DNA of 64,000 nucleotides, taken from Bufo bufo. Lineage: Eukaryota; Chordata; Amphibia; Anura; Bufonidae. Each line of letters begins with the position of its first letter. Within the stretch, counting starts at the first letter, position 1. The stretch covers positions 191,359,921 to 191,423,920 of the forward strand of contig NC_053393.1 in the NCBI RefSeq assembly GCF_905171765.1, in the 5' to 3' direction. The notes under the pieces were generated by a model. It saw nothing but the letters and a program-made list of their open reading frames with translations, was not told where the DNA came from and searched no databases. This document shows positions 22,194-31,366 of the stretch, in pieces. Made by a program: the position numbers and the translations under genes.

Positions 22194-24155
22194 CTATGCT
22201 AAGTGTACCTGTGTGTGGTACTTCCAGAAACACTCCCCTAAGCATAGGGCAGGGTGGTCAGGGCAGTCAGGACAGAAATAGCTGGTGTCACGCCTTATTC
22301 CACTCCTGCTACAGACACAACATCTTTTTCGGGGTGACGGTTGGGTTGAGGTACCAGCAACGACATTGCGGAAATGTCGCTCGTGTAGACGGCTCACTAC
22401 ACTGGTGGTTGGGGCCACAGAACCTCCTGGATACAGGAGGTTCGCGATGATCTCTTCCTGAAATTTGAGGAAGGATCCTGTTCTCCCAGCCTTACTGTAG
22501 AGAACAAAACTATTGTACATAGCCAATTGAATCAGACATCGCCAATATACAGACACCTTCTTATACCAGCGTCTGGTGCGTCGGGAAACTAAATAAGGAG
22601 CCAACATCTGATCATTAAAGTCCACCCCTGCCATGAGCGAATTATAGTCGTGGACTGTGAGGGGCTTTTCAATGACACTGGTTGCCCGTTCAATTTGTAT
22701 TGTCGTGTCTGCGTGAATGGAGGAGAGCATGTAAACGTCATGCTTGTCTCTCCATTTCACCGCGAGCAGTTCTTCGTTACACAAGGCAGCCCTCTCCCCC
22801 CTTGCAAGACGGGTGGTAACGAGCCGTTGGGGGAAGTCCCGGCGACTAGGTCGCGCGGTGCCACAGCAGCCAATCTGTTCTAGGAAAAAATGCCTGAAGA
22901 GGGGCACACTTGTGTAAAAATTGTCCACATAAAGATGGTACCCCTTGCCAAATAAGGGTGACACCAAGTCCCAGACTGTCTTCCCACTGCTCCCCAGGTA
23001 GTCAGGGCAACCGACCAGCTCCAGGGTCTGATCTTTACCCTCATAGATCCGAAATTTGTGGGTATAGCCTGTGGCCCTTTCACAGTGCTTATACAATTTA
23101 ACCCCATACCGGGCGCGCTTGCTTGGGATGTATTGTTTGAAGCCAAGGCGCCCGGTAAAATGTATAAGGGACTCGTCTACGCAGATGTTTTGCTCAGGGG
23201 TATACAAATCTGCAAATTTGTTGTTGAAGTGGTCTATGAGGGGCCGAATTTTGTGGAGCCGGTCAAAAGCTGGGTGGCCTCTGGGATGGGAGGTGGTGTT
23301 GTCGCTAAAGTGCAGGAAACTCAGGATTGCCTCAAATCGTGCCCTGGACATAGCAGCAGAGAACATGGGCATGTGATGAATTGGGTTCGTGGACCAATAT
23401 GACCGCAATTCATGCTTTTTGGTAAGACCAATGTTGAGGAGAAGGCCCAGAAAAAAATTTAATTCGGAAACTTGGACTGGTTTCCATCTAAAAGGCTGGG
23501 CATAATAGCTTCCCGGGTTGGCGGCTATAAATTGAGTGGCATACCGATTTGTTTCTGCCACGACTAAGTCCAAGAGCTCCGCAGTCAAGAACAGCTCAAA
23601 AAATCCCAGTGCCGAACCGATCTGAGCTGTCTCAACCCGAACTCCAGACTGGGTGGTGAAAGGGGGAACTACAGGTGCGGCTGAAGTTGGGGACTGCCAA
23701 TCAGGGTTTGCCACCACCTCAGGGACTCTATGGGCTCTACGGGCCTGTCTGTGCGGTGGCTGCGACGGGGTAACTATTGCACGTGCCACCGTACCAGCTT
23801 CAACTGCCCTTCTGGTGCTCGCCACTTCACCATGTTGTATGGCAGTGCTGGTACTAGGTCCAGGGAGGGCTGCGCTGCTGGTGTATGCCTCACCACGTAA
23901 TCCGACAGTGCCAGCCCCACTCTGCTGCCCTTGAAGCGGATCCTGCGCAACCTGTGGTCTAGCAACAAGGGGCAGGGTACGCCTGGTGCTATCAGGGACC
24001 TCAACCTCCTCGTCCGAACTTTGGGTCAGACTGCCACTGCTTTCTACAGGTTCATTTTCTGACCCGCTAGATTCGTCAGATGAGGGTTCCCATTCCTCAT
24101 CCGACTGGGTCAGAAGCCTGTAGGCCTCTTCAGAAGAATACCCCCTGTTTGACAT
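22194..24155 (-). CDS. piggyBac transposase, full length
   Basis: This is an uninterrupted 653-residue frame, within the usual 550-650 range of the family, starting at the ATG at 24155. The enzyme cuts and pastes its element at TTAA sites in the nucleus. An acidic/Ser-rich N-terminus (1-50) precedes a long low-complexity region. The DDE_Tnp_1_7 core spans about 185-560. The three catalytic aspartates are visible: D327 (CVDES), D411 (YVDNFYTS) and D512 (MAGVDFNDQ). A C-terminal Cys/His zinc-binding domain (about 612-651) starts CCVC and includes CPDCPDH and ends in H-x3-H. No frameshift or stop is seen, which suggests recent activity or selection. Domestication cannot be excluded, but the surrounding element ends argue for a normal transposon copy. 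Confidence 0.93.
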   Translation of the reverse strand: MSNRGYSSEEAYRLLTQSDEEWEPSSDESSGSENEPVESSGSLTQSSDEEVEVPDSTRRTLPLVARPQVAQDPLQGQQSGAGTVGLRGEAYTSSAALPGPSTSTAIQHGEVASTRRAVEAGTVARAIVTPSQPPHRQARRAHRVPEVVANPDWQSPTSAAPVVPPFTTQSGVRVETAQIGSALGFFELFLTAELLDLVVAETNRYATQFIAANPGSYYAQPFRWKPVQVSELNFFLGLLLNIGLTKKHELRSYWSTNPIHHMPMFSAAMSRARFEAILSFLHFSDNTTSHPRGHPAFDRLHKIRPLIDHFNNKFADLYTPEQNICVDESLIHFTGRLGFKQYIPSKRARYGVKLYKHCERATGYTHKFRIYEGKDQTLELVGCPDYLGSSGKTVWDLVSPLFGKGYHLYVDNFYTSVPLFRHFFLEQIGCCGTARPSRRDFPQRLVTTRLARGERAALCNEELLAVKWRDKHDVYMLSSIHADTTIQIERATSVIEKPLTVHDYNSLMAGVDFNDQMLAPYLVSRRTRRWYKKVSVYWRCLIQLAMYNSFVLYSKAGRTGSFLKFQEEIIANLLYPGGSVAPTTSVVSRLHERHFRNVVAGTSTQPSPRKRCCVCSRSGIRRDTSYFCPDCPDHPALCLGECFWKYHTQVHLA

Positions 24156-24751
24156 TTGGACTACTAAATTTAGGGGTATTCCCTGAGACTACCCAAGAAA
24201 AAAAGCACCGGAGGCCGCTGCGATTGATAAAAAATATCAAAACTGATTTTTTTTATCGCCGCAGCGCTTGTAAAGTGATTGTGCAGTGATAAAAAAAAAT
24301 AAAAAAATTTTCACTGCGGCGGGGCGGGCGTGGGTGAACGCACGTGTGGGCGACCGATCAGGCCTCATCGGGCAAACACTGCGTTTTGGGTGGAGGGCGA
24401 ACTAAGGTGACATTAATACTATTATAGATCTGACTGTGATCAGTTTTGATCACTTACAGATACTATAAAAGTACAAATGCTGATTAGCGATACGCTAATC
24501 AGCGAATCAGTGACAGCGGTGCGGTGGGCTGGGCGCTAAATGATCGCTAACTACCTAACCAAGGGGCCTAAAATATCCTAAAACCTAACAGTCAATACCA
24601 GTGGGAAAAAAAAGTGACAGTTTACACTGATCACTTTTTTCCCTTTCACTAGTGATTGACAGGGGTGATCAAGGGGTGATCAAGGGGTTAATTGGGGTGA
24701 TGGGGGGTGATCTGGGGCTAAGTGAAGTGTTTGGTGTGTACTCACTGTGAT

Positions 24752-25071
24752 GTCTGCTCCTCTGCTGGAACCAACCGACGAAAAGGACCAGCAGAGGAGC
24801 AGACAAGCCATTTAACACATCATATTTACTAATATGATGTGTTAGATGGCTTGTGATTCGGTTTTTTGAAAATCATCAACCTGCCAGCGACGATCATTGG
24901 CTGGCAGGTTGATGACGAACTTGTCCTGTAACTTTTGCCGGCCCGCGATGCGCATGTGCGGGCCGGCTTTGAGCGAAATCTCGCGTCTCGCGAGATGGCG
25001 CGTATATGCGTGACTCTGCCTGCAGCTGCCGCCTCCGGAACGCGATCCTGCGTTAGGCGGTCCGGAGGCGG
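24752..25071 (-). repeat. Ladder of six consecutive hairpins at the piggyBac 5' end
   Basis: Arms: 24752-24768 with 24788-24804 (17 bp, perfect); 24805-24826 with 24831-24852 (22 bp, one mismatch); 24873-24887 with 24901-24915 (15 bp, perfect); 24937-24946 with 24958-24967 (10 bp, all G/C); 24978-24985 with 24989-24996 (8 bp); 25029-25039 with 25061-25071 (11 bp, the terminal repeat itself). The first two are contiguous. Confidence 0.85.
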
Positions 25072-25075
25072 TTAA
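25072..25075. other. TTAA target site at the piggyBac right end
   Basis: TTAA abuts the terminal CCGCCTCCGGA (minus sense), as expected for piggyBac insertion. Confidence 0.7.
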
Positions 25076-25676
25076 AATAGAATTCTTCTCTAAAATGTAT
25101 TTCTTCTGTATGCCATCAGCCACAGTTTTTGCCATATTCTATAAGCTGGTGTTTTGGCCAGGTGTATGTAGTGATTCAGTTCCACGCCTTCTCCATAATT
25201 TAATTCTTATCTATGCCATCAATCAGACTTTTGGCCAGTTGTCCAGAGTGGTGCAATTCTGCACCTTCAAAATAATATAATTGTTCTCAAAAATATACTT
25301 CCTCTTATGTCATCAGTTGGACTTTTTCCCATCGTTATGGAAATGTGATGTTACTTCATGTCTTAACCAAAATTTTGTTGTATTATCTTCATACTTCTGC
25401 CCAACTTTTTTTTTTCCAATGTTTCAAGTTGTCTCATTTTCTAAATGACTTTATTCTTTCCCCAGCACAAACCCTGTAACTAGATCCCATGTACTTACCC
25501 TGAGAGGTTTAATATACTTATACAGAGGTTTCCTGTGCTAAGAAAGGTAATACATAATACTGGCTTCTTTATAATCATATATTGTGAATAAATCAGTAAT
25601 ATGTATTAGCTTTCTAAGCATAGACAACCTCAATCCTCAACATGGCAAGGCTATAGTAAAAAGTGTATATGATATG
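25076..25676. other. Spacer, nothing recognised
   Basis: AT-rich sequence between the piggyBac and Tc1-1 elements. No gene, array or element end is seen. Confidence 0.5.
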
Positions 25677-25724
25677 TACAAACCGGATTCCAAAAAAGTT
25701 GGGACACTAAACAAATTGTGAATA

Positions 25725-26746
25725 AATATGGTAAGATATCTTGCATTCTCCTATCCAGGAGATCTATGGTCACAAGTCTATTGCATGGATAATGCACCTG
25801 TAGTATGTGCTGATATTATGGCTCCAATATGAGGAGAGAGTATCCTCTTCCAGTCTCTGGCCGACTGCTTTAAGTGAACTCCTGTATAAGACCTTAGGTG
25901 CTGATTTATATGCACCAGTTAGCTGTATAATGTTGCAAAGTCCCGTAGTCACTGTGGGTATAACAGCTAATAGATACAGTGCTTCTTACCTCCCTCGTGG
26001 TGGACGGGTTGTTTCCAGCGTGAGTCGGGCGACGCGGGGTACTGCCGGCGTCAAGCTTCGTTCAGCTGCAGCTGACTTACCCGATGTCTCACGAGATTTC
26101 CAAGCGGGATTTCGCCCAAGCACAGCGGGGAGGACACAGTAAGTCTCCGATATGTTCCTAGTTGTTGAAGTCCTTCAATTCAATTTACAGCATGGCCATG
26201 CTTGTGGACGTGGAGGTGCTTTAATTACAGGTACGCATACCTGTAATTAAAGCACCTCCACGTCCACAAGCATGGCCATGCTGTAAATTGAATTGAAGGA
26301 CTTCAACAACTAGGAACATATCGGAGACTTACTGTGTCCTCCCCGCTGTGCTTGGGCGAAATCCCGCTTGGAAATCTCGTGAGACATCGGGTAAGTCAGC
26401 TGCAGCTGAACGAAGCTTGACGCCGGCAGTACCCCGCGTCGCCCGACTCACGCTGGAAACAACCCGTCCACCACGAGGGAGGTAAGAAGCACTGTATCTA
26501 TTAGCTGTTATACCCACAGTGACTACGGGACTTTGCAACATTATACAGCTAACTGGTGCATATAAATCAGCACCTAAGGTCTTATACAGGAGTTCACTTA
26601 AAGCAGTCGGCCAGAGACTGGAAGAGGATACTCTCTCCTCATATTGGAGCCATAATATCAGCACATACTACAGGTGCATTATCCATGCAATAGACTTGTG
26701 ACCATAGATCTCCTGGATAGGAGAATGCAAGATATCTTACCATATT
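25725..26746. repeat. 1022-bp near-perfect palindrome
   Basis: Two 511-bp arms meet at 26235/26236. The only departure I found is one mismatched pair next to the centre (GTACG against CATAC). The reading frames at 25807-26142 (plus) and 26329-26664 (minus) give identical proteins, as do 25770-25952 (minus) and 26519-26701 (plus), so the arms are identical over nearly all their length. Confidence 0.95.
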
Positions 26747-27096
26747 AATGGACTTTTATATGATACCTTGGTCTACATACTATCAATTGGACTTCACCAT
26801 ACTGTGTAATTATTCATCCGCGGTATCTATTGAAGTGTAATCAATCCAAGCCCATTGTTTTTCAGATATTTTATTGTATTTTAATTTATTGTGTGACTAT
26901 TTTATTTTTCATCACGTGTTCATCTATTGGATTTAATTAAATTTTATGTATTGGATGATACAAATGCAGTGTGCTCGCCCATTATTCTAGTTTACCCATA
27001 TTACCTTCTGAGGGTGGGTGTCCCTCACATTTGGGCTAGCAGCACCTGTTCCACATTTCCGCCTTGAGTGAGCCACCATCTCATTGCTTGTATATT
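25727..27096 (+). mobile_element. Insertion with 14-bp target duplication, containing a large palindrome
   Basis: AAATTGTGAATAAA occurs at 25713-25726 and again at 27097-27110, and joining across it restores the Tc1 terminal repeat, as seen in the intact right end. A variable 14-bp duplication points to target-primed reverse transcription (LINE- or Penelope-type). The insert has a 1022-bp palindrome followed by about 350 bp of single-copy 3' tail ending 'ttgcttgtatatt', with no poly-A. Its family is not recognised. Confidence 0.7.
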
Positions 27097-27413
27097 AAAT
27101 TGTGAATAAAAACTGAATGCAATGATGTGGAGATGGCAAATGGCAATATTTTATTTGTAATAGAATGTAGATGACAGATCAAACGTTTAATCCGAGTAAA
27201 TGTATCATTTTAAAGGAAAAATACGTTGATTCCAATTTTCACGGTGTCAACAAATCTCAAAAAAGTTGGGACAAGTAGCAATAAGAGGCTGGAAAAAGTA
27301 AATTTGAGCATAACGAAGAGCTGGAAAACCAATTAACACTAATTAGGTCAATTGGCAACATGATTGGGTATAAAAAGAGATTCTCAGAGTGGCAGTGTCT
27401 CTCAGAAGCCAAG

Positions 27414-28437
27414 ATGGGTAGAGGATCACCAATTCCCACAATGTTGCGCAGAAAGATTGTGGAGCAATATCAGAAAGGTGTTACCCAGCGATAAATTGCA
27501 AAGACTTTGCATCTATCATCATCAACTGTGCATAACATCATCCGAAGATTCAGAGAATCTGGAACAATCTCTGTGCGTAAGGGTCAAGGCCGTAAAACCA
27601 TACTGGATGCCCGTGATCTCCGGGTCCTTAAACGACACTGCACCACAAACAGGAATGCTACTGTAAAGGAAATCACAGAATGGGCTCAGGAATACTTCCA
27701 GAAACCATTGTCAGTGAACACAATCCACCGTGCCATCCGCCGTTGCCAGCTGAAACTCTACAGTGCAAAGAAGAAGCCATTTCTAAGCAAGATCCACAAG
27801 CTCAGGCGTTTTCACTGGGCCAGGGATCATTTAAAATGGAGTGTGGCAAAATGGAAGACTGTTCTGTGGTCAGACGAGTCACGATTCGAAGTTCTTTTTG
27901 GAAATCTGGGACGCCATGTCACCCGGACCAAAGAGGACAAGGACAACCCAAGTTGTTATCAACGCTCAGTTCAGAAGCCTGCATCTCTGATGGTATGTGA
28001 TTGCATGAGTGCGTGTGGCATGGTCAGCTTGCATGTCTGGAAAGGCACCATCAATGCAGAAAAATATATTCAGGTTCTAGAACAACATATGCTCCCATCC
28101 AGACGTCATCTCTTTCAGGGAAGACCCTGCATTTTTCAACAAGATAATGCCAGACCACATTCTGCATCAATCACAACATCATGGCTGCGTAGGAGAAGGA
28201 TCCGGGTACTGAAATGGCCAGTCTGCAGTCCAGATTTTTCACCTATAGAGAACATTTGGCGCATCATAAAGAGGAAGGTGCAACAAAGAAGGCCCAAGAC
28301 AATTGAACAGTTAGAGGCCTGTATTAGACAAGAAATGGGAGAGCATTCCTATTTCTAAACTTGAGAAACTAGTCTCCTCGTTCCCCAGACGTCTGTTGAG
28401 TGTTGTAAGAAGAAGGGGAAATGCCACACAGTGGTGA
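27414..28437 (+). pseudogene. Tc1-1 transposase pseudogene
   Basis: This DD34E transposase starts at the ATG at 27414 (MGRGSPIPTMLRRKIVEQY). The helix-turn-helix DNA-binding part is followed by the catalytic core with D (WSDESRFEV), D (FQQDNARPH) and E (SPDFSPIENIW). Two lesions are visible: TAA at 27492-27494, and a one-base gain near 28334 that shifts the frame before the last 35 residues, which read on to TGA at 28435-28437 (SFPRRLLSVVRRRGN). The catalytic triad itself is preserved. Confidence 0.9.
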
Positions 28438-28669
28438 AAATGGCCTTGTCCCAACTTTTTGGGGATTTGTTGACACCATGAAATTCTGATTCAACATATT
28501 TTTCCCTTAAAATGGTACATTTTCTCAGTGTAAACTTTTGTTCCGTGATTTATGTTCTATTCTGAATAAAATATTAGAAGTTGGCACCTCCACATCATTG
28601 CATTCAGTTTTTATTCACGATTTGTATAGTGTCCCAACTTTTTTGGAATCCGGTTTGTGCATGCCATGG

Positions 28670-28960
28670 CACAGCTCTAGGACACAGCTCTGCACTCAGC
28701 ATGCTGATGTCCAGCCCTGTCAATCACGGGGAGGGGGAAGTGTGCAGAGCACAGATGTTTTATAAAAGCAGTGCTCCAAAGATTTAGCCCCCTCACCCTG
28801 TGGTCCAATGTGTTTATTTGCATATGAATAAAAATGTAATTTTCTCTGCAACTAGTTAACATACAGACAAAAGAAAGATATCATTTAAATTAGCTACTGT
28901 GCCAGGTTTTATATAATTAATCATGCTGAATGAGGCACTTCAGAGTTGTTTCCTGGCCAC
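28670..28960. repeat. Short dispersed repeat, copy 1
   Basis: It is similar to 52190-52450: shared 'gcagtgctccaaagattt', 'gtgtttatttgcatatgaat', 'ctctgcaactagttaacata' and 'agacaaaagaaag'. It includes an octamer ATTTGCAT. It is non-coding. Family unknown (SINE or MITE). Confidence 0.5.
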
Positions 28961-29009
28961 ACATTCTGTTATTAATCGCTGGTGATGATGCAAAGGAGGA
29001 GTATGTGCA

Positions 29010-29780
29010 GGAGACGCAGTAAGTGATGATGATGAGAAAGACAGTACAGTACTGTCCATGGATGCAGCCTTTTTGCCTCAAAGGAGACTGGGAGAAGGAG
29101 GAAACTGTTGTAGACGTAGCTCGCAGACTGCTCTGCTATCCCACTGTGGTTAAAAAGAGCTGTGGTGTCTATGCTTATTTCACACTTGCAGATCTTGCAC
29201 AGGGCAATGCTGTTGTCTTCTGGCAGTGTGAAGAAAAACTTTCAAATGGGAGCTCGCAGCAGCAGAGCTTGGCTTAGCTGTGGCACGTTTTGGGCCTGTT
29301 TCACCTACAGTATCAGTGGCATCACAAGTTTCCGAAGCAGATCTGGGCTTGGCAGTTCTTTGAGAGGTTCTGGCTCTACATTGCCTCTGCTCTTTATTGC
29401 TGGCACTGCCTCCGACCTCCTCATCGGCTGTTACCTCCTCCTAAGTACCCAGCTCCCAGATCCTGTCCAACAAACATCCTCACCCTCCCCGCCACTTTTA
29501 TCAAACTGTGATAAGTCATGGTGGGCTCTTTGGTCCCCTTCCCTATTCTTTTCTCTCTATTTTCCACAAATTCCGCTGTCGATGCCCCCACCATCAATAC
29601 CGTGGCTATATATAGCACTATTATCAATGCCACCAATACAAACTACCATATGCATGAGATCCCCCACCTCCCCCTGTACCTCCTCCTCAGAGCAGTCCAA
29701 ACACTGACTACTCTCACACAAGTCATAAACAGGAATCCTCTATTGACTATCTGCCATAGGACACAGTGTTTTTTTTTTGC
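29010..29780 (-). pseudogene. Old hAT-like N-terminal remnant with BED finger
   Basis: On the minus strand near 29150-29250 one can read FFTLPEDNSIALCKICKC followed by EISIDTTALFNH, a recognisable BED-type zinc finger (C-x2-C, then His). The upstream text is acidic and broken by stops. No catalytic domain follows. It is a degenerate fragment, older than the other hATs. The plus-strand frames over this region look like shadows. Confidence 0.45.
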
Positions 29781-30100
29781 CTCTTATTAAATATTTTAAA
29801 AAAGGCACCCCACAAGGAAAGGACCGTGAAGACAGGGAGTATAAAACTGAAAGGCGTTTCTGGGGCTGCAAAGAGGGGGAAGCAGGAGGAATGCCATGAC
29901 TATAGATGGCCTTGAGGTTCACCCGGCGGTCGTTTCGCGGCGAACTTTGCTCATTTGCTGTTCGCTAAACAGGCGAACATATGGTGATGTCCGCCGGCGC
30001 CATATTCTTTGCATTGTGCAGAACTTTGACCCATGACACATCCATCAGGTGGGACAGGACAGCAAATTGAGATGTTTCAGCACATAAACAGACCCCCTAC

Positions 30101-30110
30101 CCTATAAATA
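30101..30110 (+). promoter_or_regulatory. TATA box of hAT-E
   Basis: CCTATAAATA is followed by a conserved stretch ('ggccgccattttacattctg', 'gccagtgtagggagagg') that recurs in hAT-F on the minus strand (63370-63430). The conservation between the two copies supports a promoter and first leader exon. Confidence 0.55.
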
Positions 30111-30289
30111 AACCCGATCTGGCCGCCATTTTACATTCTGTTTTTTGCCAGTGTAGGGAGAGGTTGCTGTGTGGAGCAGGGACAGACTGTTAGAGAGTAT
30201 AGAGACACGAAACGCTAGCTAATAGGGCCATAAAAGTCCTTTTAAGGACTGGTATAGGTGTGCTATCGATAGGTGTGACATACTGAGGG

Positions 30290-30745
30290 GTGTAATATAC
30301 TTACAATATATTTTCTAACATAGATATTATAGTACATTTTTTGCAATACTGCAGTTATACAAAGAGATTGGAACAACTAATTGCAACTGGTAAGATATAA
30401 CAGTTGCCCCCCAAAAAATCTGATTGAGGTAGGGGTGCGATATACCTAGAATATAATTTCTATATAGTGCATTTGTATCGTGCAGCATTTGTGTGTGGTT
30501 CTGCTGAGATACCGTAGCTATACAGACAAACGCCTTTGGAACAACTAATTGCAACTGGTGTGATATAGCAGTTGCCAACAAAAAAATCTGATTGAGGCAG
30601 GGGTGCGATATACCTAGAATATAATTTCTATAGGGTGCATTTGTATCGTGCAGAATTTGTGTGCGGTTCTGCTGAGACACTGCAGCTATACAGAGGGAAA
30701 AACGTCATTGGAACAACTAATTGCAGCTGGTGTGATATAACAGTT
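30290..30745 (+). repeat. hAT-E leader array, about 187-bp units (left part)
   Basis: The units contain 'atctgattgaggcaggggtg', 'cgatatacctagaatataat', 'gtgcggttctgctgaga' and 'ggaacaactaattgcaactg'. Two and a half units are seen before the nested block. The same units occur at 41733-41990 and, inverted, at 57421-57730 and 61081-61660. Confidence 0.8.
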
Positions 30746-31231
30746 ACAATGATCAAAGCCTGATAGTAACTTTAAAATACAAAATAAGAAATGTTTATTA
30801 ATTGTAATTATTTAAAAATTGGGTATGCAACCCAAACTCATTTGCACAACAGGCTTAAAGAGGTGTTCACACTATGTGGTACGCGATATTATATAAAGCA
30901 CCATCTAGTGAGAGCAATGGATTAGTTTGCGATCCAATTATACCTCTGCTGACAAAAAACATGTCTGCTGGTCAGCTCATAAAGGCCTATTGTATACCAG
31001 CAAACAGGCCATCAAGGGACTGATTAGCGTACATGCTACCTGTGACAGACACTGGCAGTCCCTTAGACACCCTCACTTGCGGCTCTGCCGCCATTAATAG
31101 TATCTATCCCTAATGTTTGGGAGACATTCTAGTGTGCGTAACTTGTGTTTAACTAGTGTGTCCTTAGAAGCTATCACAGCCATGCCTACTAATGGCATGG
31201 CTGTTATTGGCCAGTGCAGCATGTGACCCAG

Positions 31232-31243
31232 CCTCTATATAAG
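31232..31243 (+). promoter_or_regulatory. TATA box of hAT-C
   Basis: CCTCTATATAAG, preceded by ATTGGCCAGTGCAGC and the hairpin CAGCCATGCC...GGCATGGCTG, is the same module as in hAT-B. Confidence 0.65.
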
Positions 31244-31366
31244 CTGGAGTCACGTAGCGCCACACGTCACTCAGCTCTTTCTAGTGTAGAGATAGGATGC
31301 TGCTGCTGTGAGGGGGAGAATAGGAAAGAATCTGATATCAGAACTTGTTGTTAACTCTGTGATCTA

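Larger units (their letters stand above)
20255..25071 (-). mobile_element. piggyBac element with intact transposase
   Basis: The right (5') end is clear: on the minus strand the element begins CCGCCTCCGGACCGCC directly after a TTAA at 25072-25075, the standard piggyBac target. A hairpin-rich 5' region (24752-25071), the transposase (24155-22194) and a 3' region with a long inverted repeat (20450-21170) follow. A matching TTAA plus CC end on the left was not found, so the left limit (about 20255) is set by loss of the repeat-rich text and may be a truncation. Confidence 0.75.
25679..28657 (+). mobile_element. Tc1-1, Tc1-like element split by a 1.37-kb insertion
   Basis: The terminal inverted repeats read CAAACCGGATTCCAAAAAAG on both ends (25679 and, inverted, 28657). 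TA precedes the left end; the right flank has TG in place of TA. The left repeat is interrupted at 25727-27096 and resumes at 27097. Without the insertion the element would be about 1.6 kb, normal for this group. Confidence 0.85.

Noticed and set aside
26400..26480. GAAAC...GTC text in the palindrome as a hammerhead
   Set aside because: The partner CUGANGA is not present in the right spacing (nearest text has an extra base and no convincing stem II).
25807..26664. 111-residue frame present on both strands as a possible gene pair
   Set aside because: The two copies are the two arms of the palindrome; the frame matches no family I know and sits in a non-coding insertion.
29162..29707. 181-residue plus-strand frame
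   Set aside because: Low-complexity Ser/Pro/Leu content antisense to a better-supported minus-strand BED-finger remnant.
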